Origin: Cymbidium sinense
Lineage: Eukaryota; Streptophyta; Magnoliopsida; Asparagales; Orchidaceae
Length of the DNA stretch: 64,000 bases
Reading direction: 5' to 3'
Assembly (NCBI GenBank): GCA_021442155.1
Contig: CM038228.1
Location: forward strand, 14,797,179-14,861,178
Every line of letters begins with the position of its first letter. The first letter of the stretch is position 1. Under the pieces are notes generated by a model. That model was not told the origin of the DNA and made no database searches. It saw nothing but the letters and a program-made list of their open reading frames with translations. This document shows, one piece after another, positions 35,755 to 47,115 of this stretch. A program made the position numbers and the translations under genes.

Positions 35755-38700
35755 TGTTGACCTCACTTTTGAGAGTGAGAATTATTCCTCCCCATCATAG
35801 ATTTAGGAACCTTCTATACACATGGATTTCCTAAGTGCTAGGACACTTCTAGTGCTTAAGGGGACACTAAACTTAAGTTTACAGACATAGAAGACATAAC
35901 CCTAAGCTCAGAATACACCTTAGGACAAATAGGTTCCACCTATACTATGGACTAAACCAAGATTCATACCTATTCACTCATCCAAACTTAAGCTCATATA
36001 GATGGATCTAAACCAACTTCAAACCTATTCAATTAATCTTAATCAAATTCAGTTTTCTAATTCAGGCTTCAAGCCAAACTAACTTGGACCTTAATCCAAG
36101 TTAACTCCACCATGATCCTATGACTCAATCCAAACACATTCAAGCAAACTAATTCCAATTTGATTTTCTCAATCATTCTAATTATTCATTAGATCATTTC
36201 AAGCTGCTTCAATACTTGCAATCAATCCAATTGAACCAAAGGAAGGTGACCAACCCAAGTTAGCCCATTTGGTCCAAAGGGTTCAAATGAGCCAAAACCT
36301 AGTTGAGCCCAAATCAATTACAATCAAAGCCACCAATCAACCTCAAATTTATTATTGAACACACCCCAACCATCCATAACCCCAATTGGTCCAAGTTAGC
36401 TTGACCAAGTCACTTGACTCAAAGTGACATAAAAGGGGTAATTAAGTCGAACTCCAATAAAACTCTCATTAGATCAAATCAAGCCAGCCAATACCCTCAT
36501 TGATGATTATAAATCATTATTGAACACTCCACTATAATCAATTGAACCTAATCAAGTTAATTTGACTCTTTGACCCAATTTGACCTAAAGGGTCAAATTG
36601 AACCAAATCAAATCCTAGAACAAATTGGTTGAAACTAATACTTCCAACCAATCACTAATTCAATATTAAACAAAACATAACCTTCAATTGGATCCAATTT
36701 TGTCAACCTAACCAAATCAGCCCTCTTAGCCCAATTTGACCTAAAGAGTCAAATTGAACCAATTCACTCCATGATTTAAATTAATTCAAATCAACTATTC
36801 CAATCAAATATAAATGACCAATTGAACATAAACCTAACCTATGCTCAAGCCAATTTGGCCAATTTTGGTCAAATTGATCAACATGGCCCATTTAAGCCAA
36901 ATTGAACCATATGAATCAAATCCAAATCTAACCCAAATTGAATCAAACCAATTACACTCATTCACTCCAAAAGACCAATTGAAATCACCCAAGTCACCAC
37001 TTTGGCCCAATTTGATTAAAATGGTTGACTTAGCCCAACTTGACCCATTTTACCTGGGTCAAATTGAGCTAAACCCAACCAAACATGGCATGACTCATCC
37101 TTAGGTCATCATGGGCCTATTCATGTGGGCCCAACCCATGGTGAACTCAAATTGGGTCAAACCCATTGAACCAAGCCACCAAAATGGGATAGAAATCCCC
37201 ATTCGAGTGGGTTCTCCAACCCCATACCTCATGGAATCCACCTTTAGCTCTCATATATAAGAGGACCACTGACCTATTTTAACCCAAAACTATTTGTCTT
37301 AGCCTTTGACCAAGAGAGGGTGAGTTCACCCATGGAAATTCATTGGTTCACCTAAAGGAGATGGTACACCTCATGCCATCCCATTACACTCCCTCAGCCT
37401 CTCACCCTCAGCCACCTCAGTAGTCTCTTACCATCTCCAGCCACCTACCCTGACTAGACAGTAGTCAAAGGCTTAACCAATCTCAGCCCTTGGATAAGCT
37501 GGGGAAGAGAGTATACTCCTCCTCCCCATCCATTCAAACTAAACATAGGGATTCCCTAGGGCATTGCTCACAATCCCATACCTTCTCTTGAGCTCCTTGA
37601 GCACCCCACCACCATCGAGACTAGTTCTCGATCGAACCCGAGAGCCTTGTCCATCCAAACTTCCTAAACCCCCACCAAACTCAAATTAACTCTTCCCACA
37701 CCTTCTCCTCACTCAGGCGAGCCAAAATAAATCATTTCTCCAGCCATTCGACCACCATAATATATCTCAAGACTAACTTCGATGAGCTTTACGGTGACGT
37801 TTGGTCTACAAAATAATCAGCGAGGAGATAAGTTGTGATCTTCTCAATGGGGCTTCATCTCTTCAAGATGAAGCTACTTCTATTAGTAGACCACTAGTCT
37901 TCAGCTATGGCAAGGTAAAAATCTAGTAACCATAGCATTGGGCCCTAGGTGTTGGTATTTTTTGAAGTGAATTATGTTTTCTTGCAATTTCCACTTTAGG
38001 ATCCCCTTAGATTTATTCCCTGATTATTTTGGAGTCAATTTTATCATTGAACAAGCTCTGAAGAGCTCGGATCAAGTAGTGGAAGGTAAATAGTGTCCAT
38101 CTTTCGGCTCTCATGGGATGACGGATCACCAATCGTCCATTCCACATGATTAGAATGGATGGTCGTGATTAATCATGTTAGAAATTTTGATTTAATCCCA
38201 TTGAAATCACAAGATTAATCTCGACCATCTGATCTGAGATCGGATGGCCAAGATGAAACTACGTCCATCGCCGCTGAGTCAGCTACCACATCGGATGATT
38301 TAAGTAACCAATATTGCGGTGCCACGTGGAAAGTGCTGCTGCATTAGTGTCCACATGGCGTCGATGGTTTGAAGGATTAATTAGGCTTCAAAAATATAAT
38401 TAAATGGCCAGAACTTCAAAAAATCATAACTAATTGTAAAAAAATTTAAAAAGTGCAGATAAACATATTTTTGGAAAGGTTAGATAGAGAAGAATTTAAG
38501 AAAAATAAAATTCTAATTTATATCAAGTGAAGAGTGCTTGATTAAGGTTTGAATCTTAGGCTAATTATATTAATTAAGGCTTAATTACTTGACTAATTAA
38601 TTCTAAATTTGGTGGGATGATTCCTTGGGATGTCCTTTTGATTTATTAAGTGAATTTTCTCTTTCAAAAATGTAAAGCCTCATTATAGGATAGATTGAAG

Positions 38701-39173
38701 CACTTGGTTTCCTAATATCGGGAATGCTTCCTTCTCATTTTCCTTTGGAATCGGTAAATAAGTCTTTCTATTTGAACATTCCCACTTGATTTTCAAACGT
38801 ACCCACTCCTTTGATAGTTTATTTGTGAAATCTTTGGAGATACTTATTGAATACTTTAATCAAGAATATTCTTAAGAAATTCCCATTTTGTTAGATGTAA
38901 TTAACTATGAAAGCTTGCTTTCATAGAGAAAAAAAGAATTTTTCATAAAATAAACCTTACTTTACTTCTCCATGTAAAGTTGGGGAAAGATCTTTGGTAT
39001 ATACGTAGACCCATCTTCCTTAGGAGTCTTTATTAGGTGATTAGGTCCATTGTAGGGTGATATTTTTATCTCCCGAGATGGTACATCATACCTTAATATC
39101 TCACCCAATCACTTCAATAAGTATCCCATAAGATCTGCGTCGTGTCCCTACGACTCTAAATTAAAACACCACA
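35755..39173 (+). mobile_element. LTR copy G: solo LTR, plus orientation, internally deleted
   Basis: It starts TGTTGACCTCAC and ends AAACACCACA, with 5-bp flanks GTACT (35,750-35,754) and ATACT (39,174-39,178), one base apart. It is 3,419 bp because the middle, equivalent to about A 5,950-9,580 including the promoter, is deleted. It keeps the W-box array, the GC-richer block, U3 foldbacks (TCCATTC / GAATGGA at 38,136-38,159; GCCACGTGGA / TCCACATGGC at 38,321-38,359) and two clear U5 hairpins (38,697-38,730; 38,905-38,926). It confirms both LTR termini independently of A and I. Confidence 0.87.
36230..37170 (+). promoter_or_regulatory. W-box word array in solo LTR G
   Basis: The same word array, seen here as TTGACC and GGTCAA in CCAATTTGACC-like units. 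An 87-codon frame through it (36,841-37,104) is a by-product of the repeat. Confidence 0.65.
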
Positions 39174-40477
39174 ATACTGAGCATGGGTTGTATCTAGAAG
39201 TAGGTGGGGTGGGATGGAATAAAGTGTAAGTTACCATATGGGATGAGTTAACCAAAAAAGGCTTAGGCTAAAAATTAAGGTTAACAACTAGATTTGAATT
39301 AACTTAATTGGGCCCATAGAATATTTAGGCAACTATGTTGATCTATGGTACTTAAGGACTATAGGGTGTGAGCCTATGTTAAATAAATTTGGTCTAATAT
39401 GATAGGTTGACTCAAAGGACTAAGTCCACACTTGGACTTCACCAAGGAAGGCTTGGTTTTTCTCACATGAGTCTAAAGAGACCTAAGGATTAAGACAATC
39501 TTATAGCTCCTAGAAATCTAGCTAATTTAATGTGAGATTATGTTAAGCTAAGCCTGAAATCTTAGGTTTCTTGGTCGATTTGATAGAGATCTAAGTTTAA
39601 GTTTTATGGGTCTATGTTAATCTAGATGGGGTTAACCCAGCAAAGATCCAAAGTTAACTTAAGTGGTTCTATGTTAATAAAGATGTGCCCCTAGAGACAC
39701 TCATGCAAGTAGAGTAGACATGGGATATTATAAGACCAAAATAGGTTAAACGAATGCTAGTTTAGACTAAATAAGACTTGTTTAGGGCCTAGTGGGTCAA
39801 AATAAGGCAATTGAATGATTTAAGGTTAAGTGGTTGATTGACTAATGAGACTAGGATGATATGGGTGGGCTCTAATAGTGTGAGTTTAGCACTTAGGTCT
39901 TAAGAAATACATGAGGTTTACATAGTACAACCAACAAGATTGATTTAATTAATCCTCCTAATGTGCTTAGTTAACATAGGGTTTTAATGAAATTATGCTT
40001 TTTCATAGGCTTGGGAAATTATAAAAGAAATTAGTTTAATCATCTTAATTCAATTAATTATTTAAACATGAGTCTAATTGCATTAAAATCTTTAGGAAAT
40101 TGCTAATTTTATTTTAAATTGCATCATCATGTTTCATAGGCCCTTGCTTAATAGTTAATTAAATTAGGGGATTCTTTGCTAGGGTGACTAATTGACTTGC
40201 TAATGAGCTTAATAAAATTAAGTCATAAAATTCAATTTATCTCTTTTTGAATTCATTAACTAACCAACATGGGTATGGGTTAAGTAAATTGACCTTGCTT
40301 TTTCCTCTTTATGGTTAAATAATTCAAAACACAAACTTTAAATATTAAAGAAATTTTAATTAAGCTTAAGGTTTGTTTATTTAATATGATTATCATTGGG
40401 TTCTAATGAATCTAAGTATGTCATTTGATGATGTTTAATTATCTTTTGTCAATTATAAGAAGTTTTCATGCCATGTG
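39174..40477. other. Unassigned 1.3 kb between LTRs G and H
   Basis: AT-rich, with many short TTAAGTT/GGTTAA words but no clear match to the family and no open frame. It may be the target DNA into which G and H inserted. Confidence 0.45.
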
Positions 40478-41379
40478 TGTTGACCTCATTTTTGGAATAA
40501 GCTCTCAACCCCTCCATCTTAGACATAGGACTTCTCTTAGAATTTAAGAGTCACTTAGACTTAAGACACATCTAATGATTAGGTGGACACTTAACCTAAC
40601 CCTAGAGATATAGAAGAGTTAGCCATAGGAATAGGTCATGCCTTAGGGGTGTTAGGAAAACTTTCCTACCCTATAGGTTAGACCAAATTCCTCACTTCCT
40701 TCTTCCAAGTCAAAACTCCAAACTCAAGTCAATTCCAACTTGATTGATTGACTCCAAACTAATATTAACTTCAACTCTGAATCAAAACTTGAACCAATTT
40801 CAATAGATTTTCTTAAATTATGAATCAATTCTAAATAATTGAAACCCATGATTGAAATCCATAACCAAATTCAAATTCCAAAAATATTTCCTAAGCCTTT
40901 TGATTCTATCTTATGGACTTAACTCAAATTAAATACAAATCAATTCAAATTCAAGAAAATTTCTCATAACCCATTTATATTATCATTATATTCACAAATA
41001 TAAATCAAATATAAATTCAAATATCCTAAACCAAATTTAAAACTCAAACTCAAATTCAACCAAAATCCAACCTAAGCCTTTCAAGTCAAATTCTTAAACT
41101 TAGCCAAATCAAACTCAAATCAAGCCAAAACCTTGATTTTTTTTCATGATTCAATCAATCCTTCAATCATGAATCCAAATATAGGCACAAATTTCAATCA
41201 TCAAATCAAAAGCAAGCTAACCCAAGTGAAACCCATATTCACCCTTTTGAGTTGAAATTATTAAATGAATTAAAACCTATTTGACTCCAAATCACTTGCA
41301 AATGGATTTATATTTCCATCACAATTCCATATGTGAGTTCAACCAAACTTGAATCAAGCTTTGATCAAGTCAACTAAAC

Positions 41380-42080
41380 CCAATTGGCTCACTTGACCCA
41401 AAGTGGCCAATTTGACCTACATGAATTAAAATCTAATTCAATTCAAATCACAGTGAGTTAAGGCAATCCAAACTTCATGTCATGTTTGTTGATCATCATA
41501 GGTTAATCAATTGTCATGAATTAGGTCAAACCAAGTCAACCTAGCCCGTTGACCAAGTCAACCTAGCCCATTGACTAAGTCAACCCTTTAACCCATATGA
41601 ACCTAAACTAACCAAGTTGCAACCTAAATCAAATTGATTATAACCAATGGCTCAAGTTCACTCCAAATTGATTATTAAACTTGACCAAAGCCTCAATTAA
41701 ACCCAATTTGACCAATTGGCCAACTACACCCAACCTAGCCCAATTCACCATAAACCTAACTTGACATAAAAGGTCAAATCAAACCAAAATTGATTGAAAG
41801 AAAAGCTTGAAACATATTCCAAATGATCAACCAAACCCAAACCAAACCATGATTCAATCCAATTTGGTCAATTGGGTCAAATTGGTCCACTTAGCACAAA
41901 TTAACTTAAAGGATCAAATTAGCCAAAATCCAAATTTAATCCAAATTAAACCAAATTGATTGAAACCAATTGAACCAATATACTCTAAATAGTCATTTGA
42001 ACTTGACCCAACTCTTGGTTTGACCCAATTTGACCAATTGGTCAACCTAACCCATTTTAACCCAATTTGACCCAAATGGG
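41380..42080 (+). promoter_or_regulatory. W-box word array in LTR H
   Basis: TTGACC/GGTCAA words, including a local duplication around 41,540-41,585 (AGTCAACCTAGCCC repeated with small changes). Confidence 0.65.
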
Positions 42081-43069
42081 TCAAATTAACCCAAATTAAA
42101 CCAAATGAACTCCAAATGACATGAAATTTGGTTCAACTTACTTATGACTCATTTCAAATCTATTCAAATCAAATTCAATGCCAAATGATTTCTTTGCCCT
42201 TGGGTCAAGGGCATCCCATGAGAAAAGATACTTGCCCAAGTGATCATTTCTCTTCCTTGGCCACTTGACACTCATCCATTGGTCCACATAGGCACTAGGA
42301 AAACTAATTTTTTGAACCAAGGAGTGGTAGGGGCAGCCATGACTCATGGGGAGGTGAAATCACCTCACGTCTCCCATTGGAACACTTCGCATGAAGGACT
42401 CTCACCTCCCCTTGGCTAAGACACCCATTTGTCCTTCATGGCAATCACTTTTTATGCCTTAGCCAACCAAAGTGGGCCACTTAGAATAATTCTCTTCCAT
42501 TCCCAACCACCTCAAGCCAAATGACATGAGTTTGGAGCTAATAATTCAAAGTAAAGAGATATTTTCATTCACTTTTCATTCCAAGGCATTAGAGGGTCAT
42601 TCACCCATTCTTATCATTCTCCTCTCCTAGAACCCCCAAACCCATTGGAAATCACCCCCGCTTCATTTTGGAGAGAATACTCCAAAATTAAGTGGATTTT
42701 GATGAAGAAACGGTGATCATCAGTGGAAACTTCATTTTGACGTGGAGGCGAAGATCCAAGGTCATTCCAAGGCCTCTTCCCTTGCTCAACAGCATGCTCA
42801 AGTCATCACCGCCATTAGAAATCTTCCCCGGTGAGGTAACTTTCAAAAATCATAGCCGACCTTAGGATCCTTCATTTGTTACAGTTTTTCATGCGATTTT
42901 TAGGAATTTACCCTAGATAATCTCACATTTTTTTACTTTAAATCACCCCAATTAAAAAATATAATATTTTTTTGGTTCGAATCGATGCAAAAATGAGTCC
43001 ATTTGGACACGTTTTCACTTAGAATTTCTCATTTTTTTGAAAATACCCCTATTTTTACTGTTCATGGCC

Positions 43070-43460
43070 GCCGAATAGTAGCAACAATCTGATCCCGCGG
43101 TTTGTGGGATCGGACGGCTCGGATCGCACGTTGATCGCACGATATGGGCCTTCGGATCGCTTGATGCAATCTAGACCATCCGATCCCATGGTTCACGTGA
43201 TCGAACGGCTCAGATCATGTGACGATTGCGCGATCCTGACCTATGGATCACGCGATCTAATATGGACCATCCGATGAATGATCGGACGTTCTGGAGCAAA
43301 CCGCGCATCGCTCTCGCTGTGCTGGCACATTTTTCCTCTCGTCTAGGCTGACGCGACACCGCACACCAATCGCGCTGCGCCGCGTGGCACATGCATCCCA
43401 CATGGCACCGCTCATTCAATCGCCGCCACATGGTGTCAGATTGCCATCGCCGACCGCGGG
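43070..43460 (+). promoter_or_regulatory. CpG-rich, GATC-rich island in LTR H
   Basis: The most GC-rich stretch of the window. It repeats words such as GATCGGACGGCTCGGATCGC, ACCATCCGATC and CGCACGAT, several of them near-palindromic, and ends with the foldback GTGGCACATG...CCACATGGCAC (about 43,384-43,407). Other LTR copies have a shorter, CpG-poorer version. Its CpGs have not decayed to TpG/CpA as far as in the other copies. Confidence 0.6.
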
Positions 43461-45726
43461 CCGATCGCGGTAGGAAAATCAGATTTTTATGATTTAAAAA
43501 TTATTTAAATCACCTAAAATTTCAAAAATGCATAGAAAATAAAATACTTAACTAAAAATTGCAAACAAGGGCTCGCTGGATTTGTCTTTCTGAGACAAAT
43601 CTAACAAATCCAAAATCTCCAAACTTTATAAAGGATTTTGAGCTTAATTTGAGTTTTAATGAAAAATAAAATTTCATTAATAAAATCAAAAATACATGTC
43701 AGATTAAGTTGAAATATTTAGAGATTAAAATTAAAGTTAAAATAGACTTACCATAAAAAATTCAAGTCAAAAGGTCCTTTGGATTAAAAGATACTGAATT
43801 TTGAGTCTCAAAAGATTTATTTTAATAAAATAAATTAACAGATTTCATAAAAATCACTTAAATCAATTGGAACTTCCTAAATTCATAACAAATTATAGAA
43901 AAATCCAAAAAATATAAACTAAACTTTATTTTAAAGACAATTCAAAGGTGAATCTAATAAAAGTATTTCTAATTCAATTTAAATAGTAAATTTTCCTTAA
44001 TTAAGGTTTATTTGAAAACTTAATAACCCTAATTACTCCATATTAACTTCATTAATTAATTCCAAACTTCTCAGGCATGTTTAGTGGGAAGTTAATAACT
44101 CTCTTAATGTAATTAAGCTTAATTAAGCATGTGAACAATAGTTTAATTCCTTGATTAAGTTAATTAAACTTTGTTTAAGTGAAGAGGAGGTTTATGCAAT
44201 GGGTTTGGGGTATTTTCCCCAAGTCATTCCCTAAACCCCTTTCCTTCCCTAATCTAAATTTAATTAAAGGCTAATTCACTAATGACCTACTTAATTAACT
44301 TGATAAAATTCTCATAACCAAAATTAATCCAAAAACTAATCAATCTAATCTTGGGTGTTCAATAACTCAAAGTAAGAGATAATGAAATTATGGTTAGCTC
44401 ACATGTGAGAGAAAACCATAAGAGTAATTAGTTGAGCTCCTTAAGCTTAATTAATTAATCATTTATGAGCTAATTGCATTAGGCCCCTTTCATTTCTTTG
44501 GAGCATTGAAAATTCACTTTTCATGTGGTTGCATATCATGTTAGCTTATAATTGTTTAATCAATTAACTTAAGGTGATATAGGTAAGGTTTAACTAATTT
44601 ATTTAATTCATACATTAAACAAAATAAACCATAAAATCAACTTAATTACCTTCTCATTAAACCAAAATTAACTTACACATGGAGAATGGGATTAGGACTA
44701 GAAAACCTTCTCACATTTCCTAAAATTCAAATCGAACTCAAAATAAAATTAAACTTTCCTTAAATAAATTTTGATTCACTTTAAATAATCTTATTCCATA
44801 AGATTTTCTTTAGGTATTAATTAGAGTGAATGAAATTCCATGCTTTCATCCCTTTATTTCTTTCCTAGCATGCTAAATGTGTATGTCATATGAAAATCAT
44901 GCATTCATGTCTTTTGAAAAATCAATTAAAAAAATGAAATGTTTCCTTTATGTCAAATTGCATGTCTTGGATAAAGTAAGATATGAATGGTTATTATCAC
45001 TACTAAATCCAAAACTATTTTCAAAACTTATAAACTTAACATTACAAATGAAAAATATGCTATCTATAAGTACTTATGAGCGTGCATGTGAATAGTATAA
45101 AATGTGTTATGTGATTTTCCCTATCTTTCTTAACATAGGATTGAATAGGATTTTCAAAGTGTATAGTCCATTTTAAAAGAACATAATACTTGTTTGAAAT
45201 CCATTCCAATACACTCCTATGTCATGACATAAGAAGGAATTCCACATCACATATATAAAATAAAAAACCAAATCAAACAAACAAACATAAAATTTTTCTA
45301 GCATGATTCTCTTTCCACGCATTTCATTTTGTATATGCAGATGTATTTAAGAAAAGTGGTATATTAGTCTGGACAACCCCAGGGTTGTGAGGCTTTAAGT
45401 AGCCCTAAGTAGGTGTGGTGAAAAAACTTCTATTAGGGTGTTTCCTTTCAAATCTATGGAGAAAGGAAAGAAGAGACCATATAGAAATTCATCTTGGTAA
45501 GACGCCACTCAGATCTGCAGATGTACTTATTCAGGTGATCGGGTACATCATCAAGGTAGAGTGTACTATCTTGAAAGACAGAAGTCACTATCATTTAGTG
45601 GAACTGATCACATTAATAAGGACTCCAAAAGATGATGGGTCTGCATATGTACTAGAGATTCTTCCCCTATTTTACATGAAAAAGTAAAGCTGAGTTTATT
45701 TTAAATCGGGTTCGTTAAGTTTCTTA

Positions 45727-45960
45727 TAGGGGCAAGCCCCCATTATTAATTACATCCTAAGGGGCGGGATCCCTTAGGAAAACTCTTGATTAAGGTGAAT
45801 GATTGTTGTCTTTAAATATTTCAATAGGGAAGAACTATCAATTGATTGGTTTGTATTTGAAGATCAAATGGGATTGATCAAATGAGGGAGTTATTATTAA
45901 AGCCAAAATGGGAAATAAGTAGGAGATGCTCATGATGTTAAGAAACCTAGCGAGCATCTC
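45727..45960 (-). other. U5 hairpin triad of LTR I
   Basis: Hairpin 1 at 45,727-45,743 (GGGGC / GCCCC), hairpin 2 at 45,756-45,778 (CCTAAGGG / CCCTTAGG), hairpin 3 at 45,923-45,960 (GAGATGCTC / GAGCATCTC). Compared with LTR A, several base pairs differ with both sides changed, for example AGGC/GCCT against GGGC/GCCC in hairpin 1. Confidence 0.75.
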
Positions 45961-46976
45961 AAACTATCCTATAGTTGGGCTTTACATTTTAGATATTGAT
46001 TTAATTTATTTGAGTTATAATTTTATTAAAATTTTAAGACTTAAGGTTCCTTAACTTATGATTAAGGAAATGCCTAAGAGGTGAGGAATTATGCTTATGG
46101 CCCACAAAAGGGAAAAGCAACCTCAGAACATAAATCTAAGGAGCTTCGGTGAGGGCTGGAAGCATAACCTAAATCTAAGGTGAAAAATGGGTAATTGGTT
46201 TGCCTCCATAAGAGAGGACAAACTACCCAACTACTTGGACCCATAACTGCCTGCGGGTGGCCGCCAACTAACTCATCCTATGATTTTAAATACATGTAGG
46301 CAAGTTTTTATGCTTATGCAAGATAGCTAGGCTATTTTTATTTAGAAAGAGATTAAGTCCTTAAACTCACTCCCTAAAGAGACTAGATCATGTAAAGTGA
46401 CATGCTTCAAATGACCTAAATCTAATGCAATTCAAATTTCATTTTATTTTTATTTTTGGACAATCATTTTGACTCAAGATAATAGGATTTGTTTATGACT
46501 AATGCATGAGAAATCAGATTATTGGCCAAAATCAGTGAGCAGGTATGAGGTGAGTTTCCACCACGACCCTCAAAGGTCAAGCCAGGATCTCTGTCAAAGG
46601 TTGAAGCCATCCAATCAAGAGTGAAATAAGATGCATTTGTGCATGATATTATAAAAAAATGCTCATCTAGCTAAGGGGTTGCTAATTCTTTTATCTTGAT
46701 TTTAAACCTAAACTTTAGGTGAGGTTATGAGTTATTTAATTTGAATTTGAATTGTTAAGTTGGGTAAAAGATTCAATTTTCTCTAAAGAGCCTAATCCAC
46801 ATCCAGGACATACATAAAGCATGGAAGAAACTAGGAAAAGCATGCTACTTAATGCAAAAGCTAAACAAATCATCAAATAATTTACAAAGCTAATCGCAAA
46901 AAGAATAAATGGCTGTTTGTGGTCGGGCACCACCGCACAAACCCAAAAATATCAAATTGGGTGGCTGAGCTCTACC

Positions 46977-46982
46977 CTTATA
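46977..46982 (-). promoter_or_regulatory. TATA box of LTR I
   Basis: The minus strand reads TTGTATAAGGGTAGAGCTCA, the same context as in A, D and E; GGTGCCCGACC follows about 45 bases downstream. Confidence 0.65.
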
Positions 46983-47055
46983 CAACCCATATTACAAATG
47001 AATTAAATTATAATTTAAGAAAAGGAATTCATTGTTATGGGGGTCCTCAAGCTTT

Positions 47056-47115
47056 ATTCTTCTTTCTTCTTTCTTCTTCTTCTTTACTTCTTTTCTTCTT
47101 TGGTTTCTCCTTTGG
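47056..47115. repeat. TTCTTCT-type microsatellite in LTR I
   Basis: A pyrimidine tract on the plus strand, about 75-135 bp upstream of the TATA box in the LTR sense direction, at the same place as the TTTC tract of LTR A. Confidence 0.8.

Larger units (their letters stand above)
40478..45413 (+). repeat. LTR copy H, plus orientation, cut at its 3' side by element 2
   Basis: It begins TGTTGACCTCAT and follows the reverse complement of LTR A up to about A 8,205, where the GGCTTTAAGTAGCCCTAAG block stops and LTR I begins. The missing 2.8 kb (promoter, R, U5) is expected beyond the other end of element 2. It holds the W-box array (41,380-42,080), a GC- and CpG-rich block (43,070-43,460) and the AT-rich middle. 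Frames at 42,138, 43,210 and 44,877 are accidental. Confidence 0.82.

Noticed and set aside
36841..37104. 87-codon open frame in solo LTR G
   Set aside because: Made of the W-box word minisatellite; similar frames at 17,063 and 51,157 arise the same way in other LTR copies.
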